A DNA stretch of 64,000 bases from Dacryopinax spathularia (taxonomy: Eukaryota; Basidiomycota; Dacrymycetes; Dacrymycetales; Dacrymycetaceae), in the NCBI GenBank assembly GCA_037974965.1, contig JBBPFI010000001.1:248001-312000 (forward strand), in the 5' to 3' direction. Shown here piece after piece: positions 45,042 to 56,396 of the stretch; the first letter of the stretch is position 1, and each line of letters starts with the position of its first letter. The notes under the pieces are model-generated. The model saw only the letters and a list, made by a program, of their open reading frames with translations, was not told where the DNA came from and ran no database searches. The translations under genes and the position numbers were made by a program.

Positions 45042-46718
45042 GAGCTTGGGATGTAGGGTGTGGGACGAGGGGTTGTAGCTATTGTAGATGATTCTAGGCT
45101 AAACACGGTTTGGGGATCCCTTTTCTATACATTTTACCGGCCCTTTCTGGGTTGGCGCCTGTTCTGGACGAAATGGACATATACCCCGCAGCAGCGTTCG
45201 ACGGTTTCTGGTTGTTGTAGACAATTCATGCGTGACTTGCTATGCAATTGCGATAGTCTCTTGCTCGACTGAGTATCGGATCACAACTAAGTATGCTAGT
45301 GCTCGGGGTTCCGGCGAGAAACAGTGCGGATACGGTATCCAGATAATTCATAAGCCATCGCCCAAGGCACGAGCACCCACAACGATAAAACCGCACTGCA
45401 AACACCGTAAATACACATCTAACAGCAAACAGCCTGCAAAAAGTAACAAAAAACTTAGGCTTCGGTTGCACCGAATGCAACGATATACTGAAAAATTCGC
45501 AATACGGCATTAGCGGACAGCGGACACGGTATCCTCTAGTAAAAGGCGAGAGGGTAGTACGTGATGTCCACAGCCCTGCCGTTAAAAGCCTGCGGACGGA
45601 GGGAGGGGGGTAGGAGCAGGGTTTGGGTTTGACGCGAGGGTGGGTGTGCACGGACCTAGCTCCCTTTGGGGGGATGTTTAGGGCAGGACCCTGAGCACTC
45701 CGGCGCTGAGGCCAGTGAGTCGCTGGCCTGCTGGCATGGGTTACCTGAATGTAGCATGTCCTTTATTTAAATGTATCGTCCTGTTTCCGAAATAACGGCC
45801 AGTATCCTGTTATGAATCTCCTTTGAAGCCTTGGCTGTCGGTGAGAATGGCTGAGTGGACGACTACTGACGCACTGATGGACACAACCGAATCGTCGCCC
45901 TCTGGAGTAGCATTCAACCCCTTTCACCCATCCCGCCGGTAAGACCGGTCGAGGGTGATATCCGTATTCTTCAGCAAGCGCACGAACAGTACTGTCGGCG
46001 TTATAAACGTGTAGAGCATTAACCAACTAGTGATACAATCCCCACCCTTCCACACAAGCGGGATGATCTATCTACCCAATCCAATCCAATCCAATCCAAA
46101 TAGTTATCGCCAATAACAAAACAAGCACTCGTTTCCTTTCCTTCCCGGTCTGCAGTGTGAGGAACATGAAGATCGATGTTGAGTTTGAGTGTCATGTGTT
46201 GCGTGTTGCGTGTCGAGAAATGGATGTAGTCGTACACGGTGTTGATGGAGTGTTGTTTGGTCTTGCGTTGTCTCGTCGTCTCGTTCATGAAGTTGTTGAT
46301 GTCTGTCGGCCCTGCCTGCGCCGGGCGTCTTCTCCAGTGAGATCCCATAGCGTGTTGGGGACCTCGGCTCGGCGTCGTGCGTGTCAACCTTGCAAAGCCG
46401 GTGGGTTTCCACCCGCAGCCGCTGACGAATTCCTTCGTTGTGGAAAACAATCGTAGCTGTACGGCGTCCTAGCGAGTCTTGCCACAACAAGGGAGAGGCC
46501 GCACTCTTCCCAGCGGAAGTGGCGGTATCCTTCCCCACCAACCCGCACCGAGCCAAGACGTTCGCCAACAACAGGTCGTCCTCGTCACGATCCTGCACGC
46601 CAGCCCGTGGGAATAGAGGCTCATCCCTCTTTACTCGGACCCCTCATTCTCCCTGCGAGACCCGCTCGTACCCCTCTTCCTTCCTTCCCCAAGCCCACCC
46701 CCCCACCCACCCCAAGCC
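45042..46718. other. Gene-poor convergent region with a CCAAT microsatellite
   Basis: These 1,677 bp lie between the CK2 beta stop and the TVP38-like stop (both 3' ends). A (CCAAT)4 run plus a partial copy is at 46076-46099. An inverted repeat AGGCCAG/CTGGCCT is at 45709-45729. A minus-strand frame at 46104-46598 directly follows the TVP38-like stop and is more likely 3' untranslated sequence. No tRNA or other RNA gene was found by eye. Confidence 0.4.
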
Positions 46719-48287
46719 CTAGCCCCACCCCGCCGCAGGCCTAGCAGTGCTCACCTCCTCCTCCCCCTCCTCCGCACCACGCTCAACAGCAGCCACCCCC
46801 AACCACCCCCTCACCCACCCCTTCATCAACACCGGCCCCGCGCCCACCAGACTAAGACCCACAAGCCTCCCCACAACCCCAGGGCGCCTCAAGACCTCAC
46901 TAACACTCTGCGCCCCCAGTCCTCCAGCGCCGAGCTCGGACAAAAGGGAGCCAATTTGAGCAGTGACGGCACACCAGGGGGCGCAGCCTACTAAGCAGGT
47001 CCAGAGGATCGTTGTTGCTGGAGTACGGTGCAGCGCTGCGTAGATGTTTAGCAGGGACCAGGGGGCGATTCCGGAGAGGCGGAGGAGGACGAGGTGGGTT
47101 GGTGTGAGGTGGGGGAGGGAGACGAGCGTGTTTGGTTCTCCTTGTGCTCCTGCTCCTGCTCTTCCTGCTGCGGAGGAGGAGGGAGGGGAGGGAGGAGAAG
47201 GGGAAAGGGAGAATGACGGCAGAAGTGGGACGGCGGGGAGTGTTAGAGCTGTTGCTAGGAGTGAGCCCACGGCAGTGCAGGTAGTGAGGAACAGGGTCGA
47301 GCTGATCGGGGAGAGGAGTACTCCGCTCAACACGTTTAACACGATACTCCCCGGGATGGACCACGCGTTTGACCAGAGCAGCGCATAGGCCAGAACGGTC
47401 AATACGTGGATCTGGCCCGACCAGAGTTGACCGGGTGCGGAGGTCGTTTCCGCGTACGTGCGCAGTTGACTTCCTAGTGCGGAGAGATCGGCGAGCGTGC
47501 GTGGGAAATGGGCTACGCGCACGGGGAGCGAATAGAGAGCGGCGAGGAGGAGGGCGGTGCTGATGAAGAATAGCGAGCCGAGGAGGAGCACGACGGTCGA
47601 TATCCTCGCTCGCGTTAATGGCCTACCGGTGGCGGTCGATGAGGAGGAGGAGGAGATGGAGAACGCGGCCGTTGTTGGGCTGCTCGCGGGCAGGGGGAGG
47701 GAAGTCGAGTCGAGGATTATTGGCGGCGGGGATGGGGGTGGCGTAAGCACGTCCAGTGGGATAACCTGCACGGCGGGCAGGGCGATCGGTACTGAACGCA
47801 GGCTCTTAGAAGGAGGGACGCTCTTCTGCCTCTTGTGGCCCCATAGCCTGCCCAGGGCGGACTTGGCGCCTCCTACTGCCCCTACTGCAGCGGCGTATAC
47901 GGTGCCGGGTCTGTCGATGGCCAGTGCTACTGGTGCTGGGAGATATGTGCCCGCCTCCTTGAGTGCGGAGAGGTGCGCAAGTTCGTCAGCCTCGTTTGGG
48001 GGCGAAGGCGGTATAACAGTATAACCGACTCCCATGCCTATCTCGTCCTCGTTGTTGTGCTCTGCTATGACTGCCGCTGCTGCTGCTGATGGCCCCGAGG
48101 AGGATGGGGAAGAGGAAGAGGAGGCAACAGCGTTAGCCGCCCCCGAGTTGGACCTTGGCCTGGTTGTCGAGAGCTGCGCGAGGGCCAGCGGCTTCAGAGC
48201 GATGGAGGACGAGCGTGCGCGGAGGGGGGAAGGACGGAGCGTCGTATATTTTGAAGAGGATGAAGAAGTCGAGGGCGTCGAGTCCAT
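46719..48287 (-). CDS. TVP38/TMEM64 family (VTT/DedA-type) Golgi membrane protein
   Basis: Tvp38-family proteins are multi-pass membrane proteins of Golgi and vesicles, part of the VTT/DedA superfamily. I use the ATG at 48287 (MDSTPSTSSSSSKYTTLRPS) because a longer frame upstream has no ATG. The first 230 residues are Ser/Pro-rich and disordered. The membrane part includes ISTVVLLLGSLFFISTALLL, LWSNAWSIPGSIVLNVLSGV, LFLTTCTAVGSLLATALTLP and a family-typical LVLLRLSGIAPWSLLNIYAA then TILWTCLVGCAPWCAVTAQI. It is a single exon of 522 aa, unusual among its intron-rich neighbours. The long N-terminus is longer than yeast Tvp38. Confidence 0.82.
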   Translation of the reverse strand: MDSTPSTSSSSSKYTTLRPSPLRARSSSIALKPLALAQLSTTRPRSNSGAANAVASSSSSPSSSGPSAAAAAVIAEHNNEDEIGMGVGYTVIPPSPPNEADELAHLSALKEAGTYLPAPVALAIDRPGTVYAAAVGAVGGAKSALGRLWGHKRQKSVPPSKSLRSVPIALPAVQVIPLDVLTPPPSPPPIILDSTSLPLPASSPTTAAFSISSSSSSTATGRPLTRARISTVVLLLGSLFFISTALLLAALYSLPVRVAHFPRTLADLSALGSQLRTYAETTSAPGQLWSGQIHVLTVLAYALLWSNAWSIPGSIVLNVLSGVLLSPISSTLFLTTCTAVGSLLATALTLPAVPLLPSFSLSPSPPSPPSSSAAGRAGAGAQGEPNTLVSLPHLTPTHLVLLRLSGIAPWSLLNIYAALHRTPATTILWTCLVGCAPWCAVTAQIGSLLSELGAGGLGAQSVSEVLRRPGVVGRLVGLSLVGAGPVLMKGWVRGWLGVAAVERGAEEGEEEVSTARPAAGWG

Positions 48288-49931
48288 CCGTATCCGCTCT
48301 GTTGTCCCGTCCACGGGAAGAGAGGAGGGGGAAAAGGGAAGGGGCGGGCGATGCACACCGTGGGGATGGGATTATGAATGCTGCAGTTGTTGGGTCAGCG
48401 GTGAGCGTGGTGATGGCTGACGGCTGCCGGGGCGTGGAGGGCGAGGGAAGTGCAGGGCGAGTGGGTGAACGCGCAGTCGATGCCGGATGGGTTGACGGTT
48501 TAGAGTGGCCGGCACAGGGCACAGAGTAGGGGTTCGCCAAGTCGCAATGGACGATTACTCAACGCCGTCAGCGTTGATGCAATGCAAAGCAGAAGAAAGA
48601 GAGAGGAGTCAGAGGATCGAGAAAGTAAGGCAGGAAAATGGCAGCCGATGCGAGCAGGTTAGGCATCAAATACGTATGTCATCACTCATCCGACCGCACT
48701 CAACAGGAAACGGCCGATCCGGTCCCCTGCTCTTGGCTCTGCCGAACACTCAGAAAGGCATCAGAGCGCGTTGCGTAATATGAGCCGGGTTCGCCCGCCG
48801 TCCTCTCGGTGGGCCCGCGACAGCCCTGCTAAGCCTGCAGGGTACTCGGCTCTGCAAGTGGGCAGGAGAGCGGCGGGCGATGAGCCGCCTTCACTCATGG
48901 AAAATGGGTGGCTTACCCAATCCCGGCTCTCGTGCGCGGATAAGCTGCGACCGCGCCTGGGAGTGAAAAAAGCCTCACACCGCATCACACATCGTCAGCT
49001 CAGCTCACTCGCTCAACATAAGCGGACGGGCGGGCGGGCGGATCGATCGGCAGCCAGCTGGCTCGTGCTTACCCCACACCAGCGGGCCCCTGTCTGCGTT
49101 CATGGGCCGGAACGCACACCGGACGAAGATGAGCTGAGAAGACGCGCGATGGGTGGCCGGGAGCGGGAGCAAAAACTTGACATCGGCATGCCTCTGGGTT
49201 TACGTGTCAGCGTTCCTGACGCATTTGATTCCGCCGTTATGGCCGATGAGGTAAGCTGGGTTGGTCAGCGTAGGCTGCAACAGCTGTTGCTGCTGATGCT
49301 TGTTGTGAGAAGCTGGATTACGCCTGCGACTGTAGAGTACGATTTCGTCGACTGGATCATGTCGACCAACGGCCGTATCGCACGTCTATAGCACTTGCAG
49401 CAAGTCGGACGATCTTATCTGAAACATCTCTCCCCCCACGGGCAACAGTCGCGCATACATTGTCTTACCTACGAGGAGCGAAACCAGAAGCGGGAGGGTT
49501 ATCCCGCTTCACATACCAGGTGGTCCGAGACACTATCATCCCCTCCGTCCAGGTCTACACCATACGCGCTGCCTTGCTGGCTATTCCAAGACAAGACTCG
49601 CGCATATACTCAGGTTGTTGCTATGTACGAGTCCGGACCCGGGAAGCGTATCGCCCTCGTCCAGGGGCGATGATGCTTGATACCGCGTCTTGCCGACCGT
49701 CGCATCCACGGCTGCCCCTCCCATATATACGACGCGCGTTTACCCGCTTATACATTGTTTGCCAACAGCAAGGCAAGGGAATGTCTGACGGATTGCCCTT
49801 CCCCAGAACGCCTCGCCATCATATAGTATGAGACAGACCAGACGCGTATATGCAGCTACGATTACGAACGCTCGTGAGACCTCCGAGACCTAAGACAACG
49901 TACGTACTGGAATGGACCGAGACACCCCCCA

Positions 49932-50070
49932 GCCTGGGCTCTCATCGCTACCTGTTACATCCCCTTTCCTTGCCGGGCATGTTTGTTGCTGTTTCCGATG
50001 CCGATCAGACGTTGGTTTAGCAGCGACATCAAGACAACTTGAATGGGGGTTTACCTTTCTGGTACGTCAT
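49932..50070 (+). repeat. Duplicated segment, copy A
   Basis: This stretch aligns with copy B at 50296-50441. Shared blocks include TTTCCGAT, CGATCAGA, TGGTT and TTACCTTTCTGGTACGTCAT (identical, starting 50051 and 50422). Identity over the rest is roughly 70 per cent by eye. The copies lie about 370 bp apart in the same direction. Confidence 0.7.
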
Positions 50071-50295
50071 ACCCACGCGTTCCCCTTGTGAAACTCCAAC
50101 TCCTCGAGCCGCATCATCCCTTCCATACATAGTTCTATGATAGCGTCGTCCCCACCTCTTTTCTTTCCTCTCAGGTTTTCACCTGAGGAGACAAGCTTCG
50201 GACCATATGACAGAGGGATGGATTGGGCGTCAGGGAGAGATTAGAAGGCGCCTCTGTAGACGGGTGAGGAAGGGTGAGGGATGAGACAGGCCTAT

Positions 50296-50441
50296 GTCTG
50301 GGATCTCGTTGCTCGCTCCCTTACATTCCACCTTACTTGCTTGATATGTTTCTTGGTATTTCCGATTTCGATCAGATGCTGGTTGATCAGCGAGTCGCGG
50401 TGATATCGAAGACATTCTGCATTACCTTTCTGGTACGTCAT
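50296..50441 (+). repeat. Duplicated segment, copy B
   Basis: Copy B is slightly longer than copy A, mainly near 50395-50420. It has a short open frame (MFLGISDFDQMLVDQRVAVI) that is closed in copy A. No protein family is recognised, so it could be a non-coding duplication. A CTCAGGT/ACCTGAG hairpin at 50170-50187 lies between the copies. Confidence 0.7.
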
Positions 50442-50871
50442 GGTGATGCGATGGCGTCGTCAGCACCTATACAAAGCCCACAATAACATCGCCCTTATTT
50501 CTCTTCAAAGGGTTTCTCACTCTGAACACGCAAGTTCGGGCCGGATGTGGGAGCGAAAGGTAGAGGGCCAAAACAGCAGGAAAATCCATTCCACCCTGCG
50601 CAGACAAACAAGGCATCAAGCCTGAGTGCCACACCGAAACGCAGGGCGGTCTGTATCTAACTACTAAAAAATACAACGCTGCGGCCAATTTCTGCGAGAC
50701 GAGACGACAAAACAAGAACCAGAACGGAACGGAACAGAATGGAACACAACACAAGAGTCTCGGGCGTGGATTGGGGATCCGACGCTGGCGAGCTGTACAG
50801 GAAGGAAGTATGATACGAGCAGAAGCAGAAGAACTGAACGGGAAGAGAGGAGACGGAAGGGAGGCCAGGCT

Positions 50872-50968
50872 GTGGACGTGTATACCAGCAGCTGATGGCG
50901 CGAGAGACGCAGACGAGAGACGAAGCCGGGCGAGACGAGAGAAGTCGGCGGCGGTGGACGTGTATACC
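50872..50968 (+). repeat. Short direct repeat in a purine-rich tract
   Basis: GTGGACGTGTATACC occurs at 50872 and again at 50954, 82 bp apart, each followed by a related GAGACGCAGA(C/T)GA block. The surrounding 50780-51500 is strongly GA-rich on the plus strand. This looks like local tandem duplication in low-complexity sequence. Confidence 0.6.
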
Positions 50969-51681
50969 ATCCGCGGACGACCGGAAAGAGACGCAGATGA
51001 CGAGCAGCCAGAGGAGATAATCAGGCGGAGGGCGGGTATTCCTCCTTCGACTTCGACTTCGGTCGCAGAGGCAACATTTGAGATTCGAGAGAGAAATATG
51101 GAACAGATAGAAGACGTTGAGATGAGCTGATGTTCGGTCGCAGGCGCTGCTGCTCAGGGCCGTGCTGGTCGACTTGACTGATGAACAGTACTTGACGAAG
51201 TCGACAGCACGTGGGCAGAGGCGAGCGGAGAGCAGAAGGCAGAGTGGAGGGCTGCAGGGTATTGGAGGCTGCAGCGCTGGCGCTGTTCTTCGAGGGACGG
51301 TCGTTGGCGAACGTGTTCCGACTTGCTGGCGGCGGAGGAATGTGGGAACGCCGTGAACCGGGAGTCGCGAGACCACGAACTGCGAGACCAAGCCAGACCC
51401 GGAGGACCCTGGGTCTGGCGAAGAACAAAAGCGCGAGTTGACCAGAAGAAACAAGAGAAAAAGAAGCAGGAGAAAGAAGATGGTGGAAGGGAACAATGAA
51501 CAAAGGACAGGTCGATGAACGGACACAGGGACGTTGATCTGACGACCGCCGACACGCTGCTACACGTTCCAAGAACTGCCAAATGAGATCAAGAAGTAAA
51601 GATCAAGCCCTGGACATGATACACCCCTGCAACACAGGAAAACGCGGGCGAAAGGGAGAGGAAAAGATATACGAAATGGTA

Positions 51682-54600
51682 CTAAGCAGTCGAATAGAAC
51701 CCACCGCCCGGGAAGGGGGGCGGCTGGTAGAGGTGCTCGGGCGGGTCCACCCAACCGTTCCCTGATTGGAAAAAGGCATTAACTTGAAGCAGACCGTTCG
51801 GGAGGCGGACGGGGTTTCGAAGAGCGCCGTAGCGAGCCCAGTCGTATTCTGGTTCGGGCGGGTCTGCAGGTGCCTCGTGCAGATCAAATGGTGATAACGG
51901 CGGTGTGAGTGTCCCGTCTCGGAACGGCCCTGGCTGGTATTGGGACTGGGCGTGTCCTTGCATCCCAACTGGTTCCTCCGAAGGCGCTTTGAATACCTGC
52001 TGGGAACCAGCCCGCACGGGCGTGGCGACAAGCGTGGTGCCGCTGGCACGACGGCCGTCCGATGGCCCAGGCGTAGGCCCTCGGTTGACGTTCACGTTGA
52101 GCATGGACGCGTTGCTGGGCTGGCGAGGTCGTTCCACCAGAGTCAGGGTCGATGGGTCGACGCCATACATGTTCTGGCGCATCCCATGGGGAAGAGAGGT
52201 TCCAGTGCCTCCGTTGTGGGGCGCTGGAGGAGTAGGGATAGGCGCTTGGGCAGCCAATTCGGACGGAGTCTGCACATTAGCCCGCCAACTCTCGATCTGT
52301 GCCTGCCTCTCAGTCTCCCGCGCCGCCTCGATGAAGATCTGCTGAATGTGAATGAGGGCTTCAGCATCCTCCTGAACAGTCCGCTGCCGCCCGCCTGGCC
52401 CAGGCGAACGCGGGTTTTGGGCCCACTGAGTTGCTATATGCCTGACGAACGAAGGGACATGCCGTTCCGGGATGGTGCCAGTCATACCAGGCATGACCAC
52501 GAACGTTGTAGGGGCGGGAGGCGTGGAGGGAGGCGTGGGTCCCGCACCAGCAGGCGGAGGGGGAGGGGGAGGAGGCCTGGTTCCTGCACCGGCAGGGGGA
52601 GGGGGAGGGGGAGGAGGAGGCCTGGGTCCCGCACCGGCACGGGGCCGGACGCGCTGTTGAGGAGGCTCACCCGAGAAGGTCGGCGGCAGGTGAATCGCCT
52701 CCCCTTCGTCGGTGTCCATGGAGTCCGACGAGTGGCCGATATTGTTCTGAGAGAGTTCCTCCGCCTTCACCTCGCTCAGATCCAGGGGTGACATGTCCCG
52801 CTCGTGCGCCAGACCGCTCACTTCGTGGACCCGGCCCATTCCAGGACGGCGACCCGTTCCTTTCGAGGAGCCAACCCGGGTAGCATCATCCCGGGCGTAC
52901 GGAAGCGTGGCGGGCGCTTTGCCCTTACCCTTGTCTCTGCCCTTGCCCTTCCGGGAAGGCCCTGCTTTCGGTAAAGGGGTGACCGGGGACGAGGGCCCTA
53001 CGCGCCGACGCGATGCCGGCAACGGTCTGATGACTCTGGGATCGCCGGATCCGGATGGCCCTTCCATAAAGACATCTGCACCAGCCGGTCCGTCATTGGC
53101 AGGTAGGCGGTCGTCGGAGGGAGCGGGCCTCTTTCGCGGCGGCGCCGGGGCTCGATAATCGGCGGGAGCACCCTGACCATCGTCCGGCGAGGCCACGTGT
53201 TTGCCTTTAGAGTCGTTCTCCCTGGTTAGGGAGAACTTCAAGGAGAAGCCATGGCGGAGGCCCTTATGCAGCTGGCCAACCACAGTATCGTCATCGTAGA
53301 CACGGTAAAAGCCGTCGGCGCCCCTCCAAAGATGTTGGCGGATTTGCGCCTAACAATTGCGTCAGTCTATGTGTAACAGCAAGCACGCATCAAAACCTTG
53401 CGCACCTGCCAGTCCCATTTCGACTTCATCCCGTCCTTGGGCATGTAAGCATGCAGCTCGGGCCATGCTTCCAAACAAGCATCGTATATTTCATTCACCT
53501 CCAAGCATTTGTTGGGCGAAGCCAGAATGATGATTTGCAGAATGCGAGAACAAGCCACGGGGAACTTGAGCACTTGGCGTCTGTCGTCGCGGCCAAGGGG
53601 CCCTAGCCCATGCAAGTTGGGAGGTGGGAACTGGTGAACCAACTTGGCGTGATAGGGAGGAAGCGTCGACCCCGGTTGGCGAGACGCCTGAACGTGCTTC
53701 CTGACCATATCATCCCATTCCTCTTTGGTGGTAGGGTTGGGCTGCAAGCGATAAAGTCCACGCGCTAGACACTCTTCATCTGTGGCGGTTCTATGGTTGT
53801 CAACGGGGCGTTCCTTTCCATTGTCGGGCGCGATAGGGTGCTCGTCCACGCTAGGGGCGCTGGCATTCTGCCCCGACACCTTGCGACGCTTGCGGGTATC
53901 CGACAAGTCGACGGGGACCTCCTCCGTCTTGACGACAGGTTCGCACACGTAGTCATTGCGTGGAACTTGATCGGCGACGGTGTTCATCGTCGGTTGATTG
54001 TAAGGGATGGATGGAGGAGGTGGAGGAACGCGGAGAGGAACATAAGATGGTTGTTGGGAGGAAACGCTGGCAGACGGAAGAGTTTGCTCCCGCGTTGTTC
54101 TCATTGAGGCAGAAGGACCAGGAATATCCACGTGCTGAATACGAGCTCCGCTTCCGTTCGTCTCCGTGTTTGGCTGTGCGCCTGCTCCCGTCTCCAAGCG
54201 CACCTCACGTACACGCGAGTGGCTTTTGTTGACATCGACCGCACTCGTGGGAAGAACGGCTGGATTCGGGAGAGCTGTCGCTGGGCGAATCGTAGCGGTG
54301 GGATAATTAGGGTTCATGCGGACGGGGCCCGGCGCGGACTGCCATTGGGAGGGGGGTGCAAGTCCACTGACGCCGTTGTGGAAGCTGGCGGGGGCTCCGT
54401 TGACGACAGGGACGGACACAGAAGCGGGTGTAAGGTGAACAGGAGGAGGAGCGGCGGACTGGGATGACTTGTTCATCTTGAAACGCTTCAACGCTTTGGC
54501 GCGCATGTCCTATCCTCCATGTCAGTGAACGTGTCTAACAGCTCTATCAGCAGGACTTACCGCCACAACCGTGTCGATTTCTTCCTGGGATGCACCCATG

Positions 54601-55247
54601 TCTGCGTACTCGGCAGCCACTCTGGCACAGCTCGCCGCTATCTTAGCCTGGACGGTCGTTAGAAGAGTGTCGATGATGGCGCGTACCGCACTTACCGCAT
54701 CCTCTGGGGAGATATCTTCGGGCATCGGGTCCAACCTCGAAGACTGGACATTGGCCATCGGAGTGCCGTTGTTGGCAGAGTTGAGGGAGGAGGGACCAGC
54801 AACGACATGCTCGTGGGCGAGAGCCATCGCCCTTTTGTCTTCCACGGGCGTCTGCTGCTGGCTCTCTTGTGTGACGCTGGAGGGTGCGTCGCCGTTGAAC
54901 TGCTCATCGTCACTGAGACTGTTGATCAGCTGCTCGAACGTGAGCTCGTCTTCTTCAACCTGCTGCGATGAACCATTCGTCCAACCGGCGGTACCCCAGG
55001 GAGCAACAGCGCTCGAATCCGGATTGGGAACCTGAGGCTGGGTGGTCGGGACGGAGGGGCCAGCCGGTTGGACGACCGAGTGCTGCTGGACGGGTGCGAA
55101 GTACGGCAATCCGTACTGGTCGTAGAAAGGTCCGGCAGTGTTGTAGAACGCGGCGTGGTCGTGCGTGTTGACGTACACTGCCGGGGGTGGTTGATTAGGA
55201 TTGAAGTTGCCACCGTTGATGATAGGCTGCTGGTGCCTCGAGCCCAT
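51682..55247 (-). CDS. Putative winged-helix (forkhead-like) regulator with proline-rich tail
   Basis: Three exons: 55247 to about 54570, then 54506 (joined as DMRAKALKRFKMN) to 53407, and 53340 to 51682. N-terminal 400 residues are Gln/Pro/Ser-rich. The conserved-looking block reads FPVACSRILQIIILASPNKC, LEVNEIYDACLEAWPELHAY and, over the last splice, KWDWQAQIRQHLWRGADGFY, which resembles a forkhead wing-helix (helix, helix, W-x-x-x-IR-x-x-L). It lacks the strict forkhead signature, so this is a weak match. Downstream is RKGKGRDKGKGKAP and Pro runs (PPPPPPPPPAGAG, twice) near 52530-52660, then a Ser/Pro-rich tail to the end. A nuclear role is plausible from the basic patches. No other family is recognised. 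Confidence 0.6.
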
Positions 55248-56069
55248 GATGACAGCGGCGACGGGGGGACACTTTCTGGAGGTGCTATAGTGGAGAAGGG
55301 GATGTCAGGTGGTGGTAAGAAGGGAAGAGGAGGAAGGGGGAGCGAACCGGCGAGCCTTGGGCGGCTTTGGGTAATAGAGGCCAAGGGCGGTGGGCTTCAT
55401 GCTGAGGGTCTGGTAACCAGGTGGACGGGCGGGGGTGAAGAACAATGGGCGAGAAGGTGGGTTGTGGTCTGAGAGTGAGTGAGGACGGGGCTGGTGAGAA
55501 GGACGAGGAGAACCCGAGGGTGAGGGGGAATCATAACAAAACGGTGGGCCTTTTATGCGATTCTGCTTCTCCATGGAACGGCCATTTCAGCCTAGGTTCT
55601 GGGGTGCACCTGACCCGTTTTGGGAAGCGAGTAGCAGCGAGTACGGAACGGGGGGTTACACCGCCGGTGATCGAGCCTGATATCGGCTGGGGTGCCACCC
55701 GTACGACAACCTTCGATAGTGGTGACAGTTGTTCGCGGGTCTTCGTGGCAAAGCGAATAAGGAAAACAGATGTGGGTCTGGACAGCCGCTCAGCGTGTGA
55801 ATTTGCATCTGTGATTTGAATGGGGTCCGCCACTCACCACAGATCAGCCCCTGTTCGGTGGAAAAGGCATGCGGTCAAATTCTTGCAACTTCCCCGCTAG
55901 TCCGCGCCAAGCTGGCAGGGCGGCCGAACAACGCGGCGTGGCTCCTCTGCCCTTGTGACCTCCCAGGGACAGGATTCGTCGTAATTCTTCCCCAAATGGC
56001 AACAGGTTGTTCAGCAGAAGCGTCGTCATAGGACAGGTCTGCGGCGTTAGAAGCCTGCACAACACGTCG

Positions 56070-56122
56070 AAACGTAAAATTGTGGTCCACAATATTGAAT
56101 TGTGGTCCACAATATTACGTTT
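56070..56122. repeat. Near-perfect 53-bp palindrome holding two copies of a 15-bp palindrome
   Basis: AAACGT at the left end pairs with ACGTTT at the right end. Between them lie two copies of ATTGTGGTCCACAAT, itself a palindrome apart from its central base. Only a few positions break the overall symmetry. It could be a factor-binding site cluster or the remnant of a small mobile element; no evidence decides. Confidence 0.75.
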
Positions 56123-56228
56123 TGACAGATCGCTCACTGTCTTTTGCCAGTGCTCTTGATAGACGCACCCGCAGTGCTTCCTAAAGCGAGTTCAGAACGC
56201 TCCGTGTATGCGCACTGGACGCAGTTTG

Positions 56229-56264
56229 TCAAGAACCCGAGCTTCAGCAAGCTCGGGTTCTTGA
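56229..56264. repeat. Perfect 16-bp inverted repeat with 4-nt loop
   Basis: TCAAGAACCCGAGCTT (56229-56244) and AAGCTCGGGTTCTTGA (56249-56264) are exact reverse complements around CAGC. Such a long perfect stem is unlikely by chance. Confidence 0.85.
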
Positions 56265-56309
56265 AAAGGCTACCTGGTCGGAAGGGAGGTGGGAAATTCC
56301 CAGTCCAGC

Positions 56310-56341
56310 GGTAGCTCTGGCTAAATGTGGCCAGAGCTACC
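56310..56341. repeat. Perfect 12-bp inverted repeat
   Basis: GGTAGCTCTGGC (56310-56321) and GCCAGAGCTACC (56330-56341) are exact reverse complements around an 8-nt loop. It follows a 13-bp palindrome TGGGAAATTCCCA at 56290-56302. Confidence 0.85.
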
Positions 56342-56357
56342 ACTTTGGAGGAGACTT

Positions 56358-56396
56358 GGCTGGCCCTTTCGCCACAAACCACAATCGAGGGCAGCC
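56358..56396. repeat. Bulged inverted repeat
   Basis: GGCTGGCCCT (56358-56367) and AGGGCAGCC (56388-56396) pair with one bulged base around a 20-nt loop. It is the last and weakest of the cluster. Confidence 0.55.

Larger units (their letters stand above)
48288..51681. other. Largest gene-poor stretch, with diverged duplications and a purine-rich tract
   Basis: No recognisable gene lies in these 3,394 bp. They hold the TVP38-like promoter on the left and the 3' end of the winged-helix-like gene on the right. Open frames at 48771-49391 and 50657-51526 show no family and a poor coding composition; the second is the pyrimidine strand of a GA-rich tract. A diverged duplicated segment is listed separately. 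GGGC-type repeats are at about 49020-49045. A regulatory or non-coding transcript role cannot be judged. Confidence 0.4.

Noticed and set aside
46104-46598. Minus-strand frame of 164 aa after the TVP38-like stop
   Set aside because: It lies in the expected 3' untranslated region; Gln/His/Thr-rich low complexity and no domain.
48771-49391. Open frame of 206 aa on the plus strand
   Set aside because: Arg/Ala/Ser-rich with no domain, no clear splice context and GC-rich repeat content. More likely TVP38 upstream sequence.
50657-51526. Open frame of 289 aa on the minus strand starting with a hydrophobic stretch
   Set aside because: It is the pyrimidine strand of a GA-rich tract. The residues are Ser/Pro/Leu/Phe/Cys-rich as expected from composition, and other frames are open too. 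No domain.
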